A stretch of DNA of 64,000 nucleotides. Source: Microvenator marinus. Lineage in GTDB: Bacteria > Myxococcota_A > Bradymonadia > Bradymonadales > Bradymonadaceae. The stretch covers positions 4,674,001 to 4,738,000 of the forward strand of contig NZ_CP042467.1 in assembly GCF_007993755.1 (NCBI RefSeq), given 5' to 3'. Positions 20,862 through 29,093 of the stretch are shown here, piece by piece. A program made the position numbers and the translations under genes. The notes under the pieces are model-generated. The model saw nothing but the letters and a program-made list of their open reading frames with translations. It was not told where the DNA came from and ran no database searches. Every line of letters starts with the position of its first letter. Within the stretch, counting starts at the first letter, position 1.

Positions 20862-21017
20862 ATGCGTGAAAAAATTAGAATGGTATCGTCAGCCGGGACC
20901 GGCTTCTTCTACACAACCATGAAGAACAAGCGAAAGACGCCAGACAAACTTCGTCTCAAGAAGTACGATCCCGTCATTCGTCAGCATGTTGAATTTGTAG
21001 AAGCCAAGATCAAGTGA
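20862..21017 (+). CDS. rpmG: 50S ribosomal protein L33, cysteine-free (zinc-independent) form
   Basis: 51 aa ([20 protein letters not shown]...), a clear L33 of normal length. AGAGG at 20851-20855 lies 6 nt from the ATG at 20862 and only 3 nt from another ATG at 20859, so I prefer 20862. The CxxC pairs found in zinc-binding (C+) L33 are absent, making this the C- form. The 5' side has its own promoter (20792-20820). The neighbour is rpsR, 18 nt downstream, also without zinc Cys residues. In bacteria that keep both forms, C- copies are typically induced by zinc limitation; whether a C+ copy exists elsewhere cannot be seen here. Confidence 0.92.
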   Translation: MREKIRMVSSAGTGFFYTTMKNKRKTPDKLRLKKYDPVIRQHVEFVEAKIK

Positions 21018-21035
21018 TCCAATAAGGTTTATATC

Positions 21036-21278
21036 ATGAGCAAGTATCAAAAAATTAACTGGCGTCGGCGCAAAAAAGTCGATCCTTTCGAGCAAAACAA
21101 AGCCTGGAAGATCGACTACAAAAACCCCGAGCTCCTCAAGCTTTTCGTGACCTCGACTGGAAAAATTCTTCCTCGTCGCATCACCGGAGTGAACGCGCTC
21201 AACCAGCGCAAGCTTCGTCAGGAGATCCTCCGCGCTCGTCAGATCGCGCTCCTGCCTTACACGACGCACCACTCCTAA
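21036..21278 (+). CDS. rpsR: 30S ribosomal protein S18, cysteine-free form
   Basis: 80 aa, the usual length. The S18 core is clear ([27 protein letters not shown], then [17 protein letters not shown]). The N-terminal region [19 protein letters not shown] has D and E where zinc-type S18 has Cys, so it is a C- form. It is co-transcribed with rpmG and followed by a terminator (21303-21340). The common rpsF-rpsR-rplI arrangement is absent. Confidence 0.95.
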   Translation: MSKYQKINWRRRKKVDPFEQNKAWKIDYKNPELLKLFVTSTGKILPRRITGVNALNQRKLRQEILRARQIALLPYTTHHS

Positions 21279-21302
21279 TTTCGTCGCATGTAAACACCTC
21301 TC

Positions 21303-21340
21303 AGGCATCCTGTGATTGCGCGGGATGCCTTTTTGTGTTT
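21303..21340 (+). terminator. Intrinsic terminator of rpmG-rpsR
   Basis: AGGCATCCTG (21303-21312) pairs with CGGGATGCCT (21321-21330) with one wobble pair, followed by a T-rich run (21330-21340). It lies 25 nt after rpsR. Confidence 0.85.
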
Positions 21341-21372
21341 CTTTTTGTCCGATCCCCCGACGGTGAAGGGTT

Positions 21373-22776
21373 ATGGAGCTAGAGAAGCTCGCTGAGAGAA
21401 TCTGGGAAATCGCTTCAGACCCGAAGGTCAAGTCCGAGGGTATCCAGCAAATCGCTCTGGGCATCCAGACGCTCGTCCAAGAGATAAACGAGGGCAAAGT
21501 GCCACGTGACTGGGCAAAAGGCGTCTCCGAGGCTCTGGGAGCGTTTGAGGAGCTAGCTGACGCGACTCCTTTGCCGCCTCAGAAGATCAGTGGGCTCGAC
21601 CGATTCGTCGCCTCCTTCATCCAAGAATCCCAAAAACGCATGGCGGGGCTTTCGCTCTCAATCAACGGGGTCTTTGATTCCGACAATCAAGAGGCCGTTC
21701 GGCTCAGCGCGGAACACCTCCACGCTATCCGCGGTGGCGCAGCCATGCTCGAGCTCCGCGATATCGCTCGACTCGCCGGCGCCCTTGAAAAGTGCATTGT
21801 TTCCTATGGAAAAGCCAAAGATTTGGCCTCTCCTACAAGGCCGATTCTAAGAGCCTTTGCGGTTCTGAAGTCCACTATTGAGAATCCGGACGAAGCCGTA
21901 GACGCGCTGGTGGATGACGTCATCGAAGAACTCGAGCTCGCCATCAAGCAGCTTAAGACCCGCCACGATGAGTTTCGACGAGACCAGACTTCCACGGATA
22001 CTCGTGTGCTGGAACAACGCATTCTCGTAGTTGATGACGTGAGCACCATCGCCTCGAGTATTGGCTTTATCCTTACAGAACTCGATATCCCCGTGGATGT
22101 GGCCAACTCGGGCTCAGAGGCGCTCGAAAAACTCAGGAAAGGCGCTTACTCGTTGGTGATCAGTGATGTGTCTATGCCGGACATGGACGGCTACGAGCTG
22201 GTCAAGGCCATGAAGGCCGACGAGATGCTCGAAGATGTTCCGATCATTCTTCTGACCCAACTGGACTCAGAAGAAGATCGCGCGCGAGGCCTAGCTGCTG
22301 GCGCGGACGACTTCCTGATCAAAGGTTCCATCGGCGGTGGCGAGCTCGTGGCTCGGGTCAGCGATTTGCTCGTTGATGCGCCCTATGTGCCCACGCGCGC
22401 CGAATCCAGACGTTCCGTTCTGATCGTCGAGGACACTGAGACTATCGCCGCTTCAATTGCTTTCGTGCTCTCGGAAGGCCCGTACGATATTGAGATCGCT
22501 CACAATGGCCGGGACGCGCTCCGCAAGATTGCACTCCGCGATTTTGACCTGATCATTTCCGATATTGAGATGCCCGCCATGACAGGGCTCGAACTCCTGA
22601 AGACGTTGAAAGAGAGCCCACGCACAAAAGACATTCCCTTTGTGGTCTTGACCTCGAGGAGCTCAGGCGCAAACGCTCAAGAGGCGATTCGGCTGGGCGC
22701 CACGCGGTTCTTAGTCAAAGGCGAGGTCGGCGCTGAAAAATTGCTCGGCCTTGTGAACGAAGTTCTGGAGGTCTGA
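21373..22776 (+). CDS. Hpt-like domain protein with two receiver domains
   Basis: 467 aa. Residues about 75-195 are helical with LHAIRGGAAMLEL, an Hpt-type histidine motif (candidate phospho-His117). Residues about 215-335 form a receiver domain (ILVVDD, Asp265 in ISDVSMPDMDG, IKG in place of K-P). Residues about 347-467 form a second receiver (VLIVEDTE, Asp397 in ISDIEMP, VKG). There is no DNA-binding or other output domain and no kinase. It would act in a multistep phosphorelay. The 118-aa receiver at 22778 follows after one base and is probably co-expressed. Related multi-receiver proteins in myxobacteria control motility or development, but the role here is not determined. Confidence 0.82.
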   Translation: MELEKLAERIWEIASDPKVKSEGIQQIALGIQTLVQEINEGKVPRDWAKGVSEALGAFEELADATPLPPQKISGLDRFVASFIQESQKRMAGLSLSINGVFDSDNQEAVRLSAEHLHAIRGGAAMLELRDIARLAGALEKCIVSYGKAKDLASPTRPILRAFAVLKSTIENPDEAVDALVDDVIEELELAIKQLKTRHDEFRRDQTSTDTRVLEQRILVVDDVSTIASSIGFILTELDIPVDVANSGSEALEKLRKGAYSLVISDVSMPDMDGYELVKAMKADEMLEDVPIILLTQLDSEEDRARGLAAGADDFLIKGSIGGGELVARVSDLLVDAPYVPTRAESRRSVLIVEDTETIAASIAFVLSEGPYDIEIAHNGRDALRKIALRDFDLIISDIEMPAMTGLELLKTLKESPRTKDIPFVVLTSRSSGANAQEAIRLGATRFLVKGEVGAEKLLGLVNEVLEV

Positions 22777-22777
22777 A

Positions 22778-23134
22778 TTGCATAAGACTCGCGTACTAGT
22801 GGTGGACGATAGCGAACTCATCTGTGAAATGCTCAAGATGGTTTGCGAATCCCTAGGTACCGAAGTCCAGACTTTTGAATCCGCTACCGATGTGCCCGAC
22901 AAAGATGCCGCGGATTGGATCATCTCGGATGTTAATCTCCCAGGTGTCGTAGACCAAGACCCGGTCAAGACGTATCGCTCCAAAGGTATCGTGGGGCGCG
23001 TCATCCTGATTTCAGGACGCGCGCAAGCCGAACTCGATGAGATGGCAGAAAACACTGGCGCCGCCGGTGCGCTCTCAAAAGATCTTGGAATGATGGGAAT
23101 GAGCGCGAAGCTCGCGGAATTGTTTGAGGTCTAG
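22778..23134 (+). CDS. Single-domain response regulator (receiver only)
   Basis: 118 aa starting at TTG 22778, one base after the stop of the preceding receiver protein. It has VLVVDDSEL with acidic residues 10-11, the phospho-acceptor Asp51 in WIISDVNLPG, and a serine in the VILISGR position. No output domain is present, as in CheY-like proteins. The stop codon overlaps the stop of the opposing gene at 23131 within a shared CTAG. Confidence 0.82.
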   Translation: MHKTRVLVVDDSELICEMLKMVCESLGTEVQTFESATDVPDKDAADWIISDVNLPGVVDQDPVKTYRSKGIVGRVILISGRAQAELDEMAENTGAAGALSKDLGMMGMSAKLAELFEV

Positions 23135-24507
23135 AGCCCCAACTGCCTCTTGAGTGCATCCAGTTGATACTGAGCAATGCTGACCTTGTCCCCACGAGGA
23201 TGCCGTCCAAGATAGAGGTCGTAAGCCCGCATAGCGGCCTCCAGATTGCCACGCTGGCGCTCAGCCGACCCAAGTCCGATCAATGCGTCACCGTTGCGCG
23301 CATCGAGCTCTAATCCACGCTGGAATTTCACCACGGCCTCGTTGTTGTCGCCTTCCTGAAGGTAGGCCCAACCTAAGCCCACGTAGGCATCGGCGTTGCG
23401 TGCATCCTTTTTGAGAACTTCCTCATAGACCGAAATGGCTTTTGCGGTTCGATTGTACTTCAGAGCCTGCTTGGCCTCCTCGAGCTTGTAGTCGACCAGC
23501 CCGCCTTCTGCTGCGAGCTCTGCTTCTTCCGTTGCAAGCCCGAGTGCTTGGTCAATCGAGGGCCGCAGAGCCTTCATCACGCCGCTCATCTTCGCCGCGT
23601 TCTGCTCCTCTGCCGCGTTCAAAGCTGCGCTCAGGGCCTTATCACCCGCCTCAGAGCCCACTTCAAACCCACTCTTCTCAGCGGGTTTATCCGCCTTCTC
23701 CTTCGACGGCGTTTCACTCAAAGCCACAACTTCATTGTTAGCTGGACCGAGCACTGGATCCAACAAGTCTCGCTGAAAGAAATACACACCGGCTGCGGCA
23801 ATGCCTGCAATCAAGAGAAGTGCAAACACAACCCTACCGGCACCCGACTTTGGAAGCTCGGTCTGAGACGTAAGCTCTTGGTCAAACGTGGTGGATGGCA
23901 AATCTCCAAGTTCGGCTCCCAAAGACCACTCGTCCTGAGAGTGTTCAGGCTCCTTTGGCTTGGCAAATGGACCCTCAAGGTGCACGGAGGGTGGGCCAGG
24001 TGGCAGCTCTTGCGGGCCAGGTGTTGGGCTCGGTGGCCGTGCGCGTTGGGTCACCTCTTCGCGCTCAATCGGCTCGTTTGCAACTTTTGGAGCGGGAACA
24101 GCTGAGGCCATGACCTGTTCCGGAATCCTGGCCGCGATGGCAGAGTCCTCAGGTGAGCCCATCAGATTCGAAATACTATCGATGACCTGGAATATAGGCA
24201 TGAACTCGCCTATCTCAGATATCACGACCCATTTCTTTCCAGTTCGAGATATCTGGTCACTCTTGCGGACCTTGCCCTGCATGAGCCACTGATGGAGCAC
24301 ATCGAAGCTCGAGACATAGAGAATATCGCCGGTCTTTTTTGAACGAATCATCCAGCGGCGCTGATTCTCTTGAACCACCGAAGACTGACGGGTTTCGATC
24401 TTAAAGACGTGCTGACACTGGCTACACTTGAGCGTGATCTCTCTCGACTTAAGTTGAGAGGTCTCCAGCTCGTAGAGTGTCTGGCACTGGGGGCAACGAA
24501 CATCCAT
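23131..24507 (-). CDS. MJ0042 zinc-ribbon, transmembrane, TPR protein
   Basis: 458 aa. Residues 1-40 form a zinc ribbon (CPQCQTLYE ... LKCSQCQHVF, two CxxC pairs) of the MJ0042 type. Residues about 50-105 (RRWMIRSKKTGDILYVSSFDVLHQWLMQGKVRKSD) resemble a GYF-like or DUF4339-like module. A Pro-rich linker follows, then a transmembrane helix (VVFALLLIAGIAAAGVYFF, about 225-243) and C-terminal TPR-like repeats (AISVYEEVLKKDARNADAYVGLGWAYL, then VVKFQRGLELDARNGDALIGLGSA, about 365-440). The topology is a cytoplasmic zinc ribbon and probably exported TPRs. It pairs with the gene at 24541-26433 of the same plan, 33 nt apart. The function is unknown; such proteins are common in Myxococcota. Confidence 0.75.
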   Translation of the reverse strand: MDVRCPQCQTLYELETSQLKSREITLKCSQCQHVFKIETRQSSVVQENQRRWMIRSKKTGDILYVSSFDVLHQWLMQGKVRKSDQISRTGKKWVVISEIGEFMPIFQVIDSISNLMGSPEDSAIAARIPEQVMASAVPAPKVANEPIEREEVTQRARPPSPTPGPQELPPGPPSVHLEGPFAKPKEPEHSQDEWSLGAELGDLPSTTFDQELTSQTELPKSGAGRVVFALLLIAGIAAAGVYFFQRDLLDPVLGPANNEVVALSETPSKEKADKPAEKSGFEVGSEAGDKALSAALNAAEEQNAAKMSGVMKALRPSIDQALGLATEEAELAAEGGLVDYKLEEAKQALKYNRTAKAISVYEEVLKKDARNADAYVGLGWAYLQEGDNNEAVVKFQRGLELDARNGDALIGLGSAERQRGNLEAAMRAYDLYLGRHPRGDKVSIAQYQLDALKRQLGL

Positions 24508-24540
24508 AGCTTCTAGTGCCGTTCCGAGGGGAAAGTGACC

Positions 24541-26433
24541 TTACTCGCCTTCAGCTTCGGCCCCTGGCTCCTCGGCAGTACCGGGCTCCTCGGGAGCACC
24601 CTCGCCAGCGGCCTTCAATTCTTCGGCTCGTGCCTTAGCAGCTTCAGCTTCTTCGGTCTGACCGAGAGCCTCGTAGGCCTCCGCCCGCAATTCGAAGACT
24701 TCAGCTCGATTCGGAGCGATAGTCTCAATGGTGTTCAGGCGGTCCAAAGCGCTCTGAAGCTTCTTGCCACGAAGGTCTCGACGCGTCTCTTTGAGCAGGT
24801 TTTCAATGTCTGCCTCAGGATTCTCATCGATCACGGCGTCAATAGACTCCACCGGGGCCACGATTGGAGCCACCTGTGTAGGAGTCGGTTTGGACTCCAT
24901 GCCCAGAATCTCCGCAAAATTCACGATATTGAACGTGTGCAAGCCGAGAACCACGCAGGCGATCACGAGCAAAACGAAAACGGCCCAGAGGATCTTAGAG
25001 CCACCCGCATCTCGCGAAGGTGGTCTGTAGGTATTCTGGATAACCTCTTGGTGTTGTTCGTGCGCCTGGCTTGGGCTCGCACCAAGTTGAGAAGGCGGAG
25101 TAAAGGCACCCGTGGAGCTTGAGGGAGGCATGGCGGGATATTGTCCGGACCCTCCAGATCCCATGCTCGGATACTGCCCAGAGGTGCCTGCACCCATACT
25201 CGGATATTGCCCAGATCCACCGCTGGACGGTGTTGGGAACTGTCCCGATGTGCTTGCCGATGGGTATTGTCCCGAGCCGGATGAGCCCGGCAGATTACCA
25301 AGCCCAGACGGTTGTTGAATCCCAAGATGACTCATCCCTGTGGACGGTATCTGGCCTGACACCGAAGGCCGTGATTTAAGTTGGGTGAACTGATTGACCG
25401 CAAAGAAATTCTCGCCATCTGCGGATAAGGAGTAACCATCGAGTTCATCACGGCTCGACAACCAGCTTCTGAGGCTCTTATTGTCTGGGAACTCGTAAGT
25501 GAGCCCAAAATTGGTCTTCAGCTTCCAAGGGCCACCGTGCTCGAGGTTTGGAGTAGCCGCCGACGGAGGTGCCATCGGCTCGTCGCCGGCAACCTCGTCA
25601 ATCGCTGCGAGGATATCCTTTGAGGCATCCGAGTTGGAATCCCAGTCTTGACTTCCATAAGCAGGTGGCTGCGGAGCAGAGCCCATCGGAAATCTAGGAC
25701 CACTATCGGGCTGGCCGTAGCTTGGTGGAGTGGGATGCGCGCCAGAAGGCGGCCTTGCAGTCGGGAACTGCCCAGATGGCGGACGGTTCATCGTCGAAGG
25801 CGAAGGACCGCTTGAATAAGGCGAGTCCTGAGATGGCGCGCTCGGAAGTGGCGGCAACGATGGTGGCTTCGGAATCGCAGGCGGTGCCGGGAGCGGCGGC
25901 GCACTCGATTTAAGCTCCACCCTCTCTCCCACGGGCTCTCGTGCTGGGACCTTGGCTCCAGGGAAAGGGAGATTGGCCAGGTTCGCGCCGCTCACAACCT
26001 CGGTTGGAGCCGCATCATAATCTTCTTCGCCTTCGGAGAGTTCCTCATCTTGACGACGCAATGAATCCTGAGCCTCCTGCCAGATCTTCATCGGGTTCTG
26101 CATCTCCAACGTGCCATCATCGGCGTCGCCCATCTTTGCGGCGAGTGCTTGGAGGGCACGAATGCGATTGACCTCGTCTTTATCGAGCTGTTCCGTCCGC
26201 TCTTCGGTCGCTACCGCCTTATTGGAGGCCATGCCGCTGACGAGCTGGTTGAGCGCGTTTTGTGATGTGATCGACGTTCGATCATCGTCTTCGTTTGAAG
26301 GAGACGATGAAGACTCGGGATACACGACAAAGCTGTGCCCACAAGAGGGGCAACGAATCTTACCGCCAGATGGCGGAATATTCGCTTCACGGATTCGGTA
26401 CCTGGAATTGCAGGCTGGACATTGAACGATCAT
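24541..26433 (-). CDS. MJ0042 zinc-ribbon protein with GQYPS repeats, transmembrane helix and TPR-like tail
   Basis: 630 aa. Residues 1-36 are a zinc ribbon (CPACNSRYRIREANIPP, then CPSCGHSF). A long Pro/Ser-rich region follows, with a GYF-like module near residues 300-355 (GPWKLKTNFGLTYEFPDNKSL). Five GQYPS/GQFPT repeats follow (25125-25290), then a transmembrane helix (ILWAVFVLLVIACVVLGL, about 480) and a C-terminal helical region with TPR-like segments (LDRLNTIETIAPNRAEVFELRAEAYEALG). It ends in a Glu/Ala/Pro-rich tail. It is upstream of, and probably co-transcribed with, the related gene at 23131. The zinc ribbon and GYF-like module may recruit partners at the membrane; this is inference. 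Confidence 0.75.
   Translation of the reverse strand: MIVQCPACNSRYRIREANIPPSGGKIRCPSCGHSFVVYPESSSSPSNEDDDRTSITSQNALNQLVSGMASNKAVATEERTEQLDKDEVNRIRALQALAAKMGDADDGTLEMQNPMKIWQEAQDSLRRQDEELSEGEEDYDAAPTEVVSGANLANLPFPGAKVPAREPVGERVELKSSAPPLPAPPAIPKPPSLPPLPSAPSQDSPYSSGPSPSTMNRPPSGQFPTARPPSGAHPTPPSYGQPDSGPRFPMGSAPQPPAYGSQDWDSNSDASKDILAAIDEVAGDEPMAPPSAATPNLEHGGPWKLKTNFGLTYEFPDNKSLRSWLSSRDELDGYSLSADGENFFAVNQFTQLKSRPSVSGQIPSTGMSHLGIQQPSGLGNLPGSSGSGQYPSASTSGQFPTPSSGGSGQYPSMGAGTSGQYPSMGSGGSGQYPAMPPSSSTGAFTPPSQLGASPSQAHEQHQEVIQNTYRPPSRDAGGSKILWAVFVLLVIACVVLGLHTFNIVNFAEILGMESKPTPTQVAPIVAPVESIDAVIDENPEADIENLLKETRRDLRGKKLQSALDRLNTIETIAPNRAEVFELRAEAYEALGQTEEAEAAKARAEELKAAGEGAPEEPGTAEEPGAEAEGE
25125..25290 (-). 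repeat. In-frame GQYPS low-complexity repeats
   Basis: Five copies of SGQYPS or SGQFPT separated by short Gly/Ser/Met spacers, encoded within the zinc-ribbon gene at 24541-26433. The spacing is irregular (about 30-45 nt). Confidence 0.8.
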
Positions 26434-26624
26434 TGATGATCTTTGCTCCCATCACTACAGGGACAACGCGACGTCTGATGGCGCGACCACTTGCAAGCTG
26501 TGATGTCAGAAACTTTGACACCGGCATTAGAACATATGAGATCCCGATCTTGCAAGCCAACACCTTATTTCGAGACTCTACTTCGAAGCAGCATAGTGGA
26601 AGGTCTGCATTTCTCCAAGAAATC

Positions 26625-27104
26625 TCACCATGCGGGATTGCGCCACGCAAACTCTACCACTTCTGAGACCGGATCATAGAGATGTACAAACCCCGTGGCC
26701 CAAAATAGCCACGCATCGGAAGCACCAATCGCCGCATTTTGTGCGAGTTCAAGCTCATCGAACGTCATGGTGCGCGAAAGGCGCGCCACAACCCATTGCC
26801 CTGCATGTTCACACGCCCAAAGTTGGGCCGCTCTCAAGAGTGGTGTCACGTCTTCAATCGTAGAACCCCGTGCAATCCTCAGGTCGGTGAGTCTTAGCGT
26901 GGGCCCCTCGCCGGATACGATTGACCACCCGTGGTGCGTACGTTCAACGGTTTCGTCGACCCACCGGCCTTGAAGGGTCGAGACGATTCGGTCCTGTTCG
27001 AGCGTTAGGGCAATGTCCGAAGGAGCCTCCGAAGCCTCTACTAGCGAAGGTACGTCTAGGGCGTCTCGGTCTACCCCTTGAGTTGGTCGGATTCTGTGGC
27101 TCAT
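26625..27104 (-). CDS. Hypothetical protein
   Basis: 159 aa, starting at ATG 27104, close downstream of the atpE terminator. It has no signal peptide, membrane segment or recognised motif. The sequence is acidic, with alternating beta and helical segments, a WVDETVERTHHGWSIV stretch and a Trp-rich C-terminal part (ASDAWLFWATGFVHLYDP). The stop is 191 nt from the next minus-strand start (26433). I do not recognise a family; the composition and full-length frame support a real gene. Confidence 0.6.
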   Translation of the reverse strand: MSHRIRPTQGVDRDALDVPSLVEASEAPSDIALTLEQDRIVSTLQGRWVDETVERTHHGWSIVSGEGPTLRLTDLRIARGSTIEDVTPLLRAAQLWACEHAGQWVVARLSRTMTFDELELAQNAAIGASDAWLFWATGFVHLYDPVSEVVEFAWRNPAW

Positions 27105-27107
27105 AAC

Positions 27108-27137
27108 AAAAAAAGCCGATCGCTATTGCGACCGGCT
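27108..27137 (-). terminator. Intrinsic terminator of the atp operon
   Basis: On the minus strand, AGCCGGTCGC (27137-27128) pairs with GCGATCGGCT (27123-27114) around AATA with one wobble pair, then a run of seven T. It lies 26 nt beyond the atpE stop. Confidence 0.88.
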
Positions 27138-27163
27138 CTAATCAAACCTGAATTCAGTAGGTC

Positions 27164-27511
27164 TTACTGAGCAAGCATCGTCATGTCGATTCGGTTCACG
27201 ATAAGAATCGCGATAACGAATGCGTAGATGACGAGTGACTCGATAAGAGCCAGGCCGAGAATCAGAGGGGTGAAGAGCTTCTGTGAAGCGCCTGGGTTAC
27301 GGGCGATTCCTTCAAGGGCGGCAGCAGCTGCACGACCTTGAGCAAGGGCGCCACCGATAGCGGCAACACCGATTGCGAAACCAGCACCAAGAGCGAACAT
27401 CGCAAACATCGAGTAGACGTTGTCTGCTGCGGCTGCACCTTGTGCGAAAGCCGAAACGCTAAAGAGGGCGACGAGGCCAAACGAGCTCAAAACTGCAACA
27501 AGCTTTTTCAT
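27164..27511 (-). CDS. atpE: ATP synthase F0 subunit c with signal-peptide-like N-terminus and sodium-type ligands
   Basis: 115 aa, longer than the usual 75-90 because of a signal-like N-terminal segment ([23 protein letters not shown]). The two c-subunit helices follow, joined by the polar loop ARNP. The ion-binding glutamate is Glu91 ([12 protein letters not shown]). Gln58 in ALAQG, Ser92 next to the glutamate and Tyr96 match ligands known from sodium-translocating c-rings such as Ilyobacter tartaricus, though Thr67 of that protein is Leu93 here. It forms the rotor ring of the F0 motor. It is last in the run atpZ-atpI-atpB-atpE and is followed by a terminator. Confidence 0.93.
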   Translation of the reverse strand: MKKLVAVLSSFGLVALFSVSAFAQGAAAADNVYSMFAMFALGAGFAIGVAAIGGALAQGRAAAAALEGIARNPGASQKLFTPLILGLALIESLVIYAFVIAILIVNRIDMTMLAQ

Positions 27512-27605
27512 GTGAACGATCTCCTAAATCGAGGTCTCCCAAAAACGCGCGCTTCATAACGCACCCGGGAGGGGTAAACAAGGCTAATTTCGCCAAAAAG
27601 GTTAA

Positions 27606-28388
27606 TTAATGATCCGAATGCTCTACTGCCAACGCGATGTACACGGTGGAAAGCAAGCAAAACACTAGTGTTTGAATGGTACAAACCATGGTTCCAAGCG
27701 CCAAAAACGGGATTGGAAGCAAGGCAGGTACCGAGAAAATACTGTACGCAAGGTCACCGAATGACCCGAGAACCATGTGGTCACCCGTCATATTACCGGT
27801 CAAACGAACGCCAAGACTGATGGGGCGAAAGGCGTGTCCCACGAGCTCGATGACGATCATCAGAGGTGCGATCCAAATCACAGGACCCATGAAGTGTTTG
27901 AGGTAGTTGACGATCCCGTGCTCACGGATGCCAGCCACGTTATAAACGATGAATACCATGATGGCTGGTGCCAAGCTGGTGTTCAGGTTCGACGTGGGAG
28001 GCGCAAGACCAGGCACAAGTCCCATGAAGTTCGATACGAAGATCCAAACGCAAAGGCTCGCGATCAGCGGAAAGAACTCTTTGGCTTTTTTCTCGCCCAT
28101 CATATCCGTCATCATCCCGAGCACCGCTCCGAACAAGACTTCTACAAAGTTGCGTAATGAGAATTTGCCTTCGGGGACGAGCGCTGTCTCGCGATTCGTG
28201 AATTTACCACGAACGGCGAGGGCCACACCGATAATGATCACAAAGGCAAGGCAACTCCAGACAATATGAGTCAAGCCGATCTGTGAGCTCTTGTTCAAAA
28301 GAGGTCCACCGATCTTCATGGACTCTACAAGAGCGGCTTCGCTCTCGTAATAGCCTGGAACCAAATCTAAGAAAGTATAATCAGCCAT
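27606..28388 (-). CDS. atpB: ATP synthase F0 subunit a
   Basis: 260 aa with five or six transmembrane helices. The essential arginine is Arg195 in ISLGVRLTGNMTGDH, and the conserved ELVGHAFRPISL segment lies just before it. It forms the ion half-channels against the c-ring. AAGG precedes the ATG. It lies between the AtpI-like gene (9 nt downstream of its stop) and atpE. The F1 subunit genes are not in this window, so the operon is split. Confidence 0.95.
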   Translation of the reverse strand: MADYTFLDLVPGYYESEAALVESMKIGGPLLNKSSQIGLTHIVWSCLAFVIIIGVALAVRGKFTNRETALVPEGKFSLRNFVEVLFGAVLGMMTDMMGEKKAKEFFPLIASLCVWIFVSNFMGLVPGLAPPTSNLNTSLAPAIMVFIVYNVAGIREHGIVNYLKHFMGPVIWIAPLMIVIELVGHAFRPISLGVRLTGNMTGDHMVLGSFGDLAYSIFSVPALLPIPFLALGTMVCTIQTLVFCLLSTVYIALAVEHSDH

Positions 28389-28397
28389 AGGAACGCC

Positions 28398-28787
28398 TTA
28401 ATCCTGCGTTGACGATTCGTCTTTCGAAACAAGTACTTGCCACACAATTGCTGGCAAAAAAGCGCTGAAACCCACAACCACGCCAATAGCGTCGAGTTCC
28501 AAGCGGACAATCAGGTAAAAGATTGTGCCAAAAAGTACAAGCATCTTTAGCACTAGAATGATCGACCAAAAGGTCGACTGAGCATGACCGTTCTCTGCGG
28601 CCTCCATCATCCGGCGTGTTACGAACTCCACCACCTTGAGGTTGGCTGCCGCGACAAGCCCGCCGAATGCGGTTGAGAGCGCCATCCACCAGCCGACGAA
28701 CACACCCAGACCCAGAGAAAAAACCGCCCCAACGACGAGGGTCTTTAATACCAGGTTTTTTACAAAGGTGATTTCGAGGCGAGCCAT
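28398..28787 (-). CDS. AtpI-like ATP synthase assembly protein
   Basis: 129 aa with four hydrophobic helices (LVLKTLVVGAVFSLGLGVFV, WWMALSTAFGGLVAAANL, FWSIILVLKMLVLFGTIFYL and IGVVVGFSAFLPAIVWQVLV). I chose the ATG at 28787 because GGAG lies 8 nt upstream; a GTG at 28796 would overlap that site. Size, topology and position just before atpB fit the AtpI family, which helps assemble the c-ring. Sequence identity is weak, as is usual for the family. Confidence 0.7.
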   Translation of the reverse strand: MARLEITFVKNLVLKTLVVGAVFSLGLGVFVGWWMALSTAFGGLVAAANLKVVEFVTRRMMEAAENGHAQSTFWSIILVLKMLVLFGTIFYLIVRLELDAIGVVVGFSAFLPAIVWQVLVSKDESSTQD

Positions 28788-28861
28788 CGTGGGCACTCCG
28801 TCAGAGTTGGCGGCTTCCTAACACGTTGGATCGAGGGATTCAAGCGTTTGAGGACCGAGGA

Positions 28862-29080
28862 TTATTCGAGGATAAAACGTTTTGCGATAGCCGCCACATG
28901 GACTCCGGCGGCTATCATCGCGAGGAGAAGCGATCCGAGCAGCCCCCAGGGTTCGATATCGAACCTCGCGTCGAGCCACTGACCTAGAAATACACCGATG
29001 AGTGTGAAAGCTACGAATTCAAAGCCAAGCGCACTCAGGACGCCAAGCTTTACTAGTCCAGATCGTTTCTCTTCACGCAA
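28862..29080 (-). CDS. AtpZ/AtpI-family small membrane protein
   Basis: 72 aa starting at TTG 29080, with GAGAG upstream. It has two transmembrane helices (LGVLSALGFEFVAFTLIGVFLG and GLLGSLLLAMIAAGVHVAAI) joined by a loop with LDARFDIEPWG, the pattern of AtpZ. In other bacteria AtpZ and AtpI act together in c-ring assembly or Mg uptake. It begins 14 nt after the gyrA stop and lies upstream of the AtpI-like gene, so gyrA and the F0 genes may share transcripts. Confidence 0.7.
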   Translation of the reverse strand: MREEKRSGLVKLGVLSALGFEFVAFTLIGVFLGQWLDARFDIEPWGLLGSLLLAMIAAGVHVAAIAKRFILE

Positions 29081-29093
29081 CGGCTTCTCTCAT

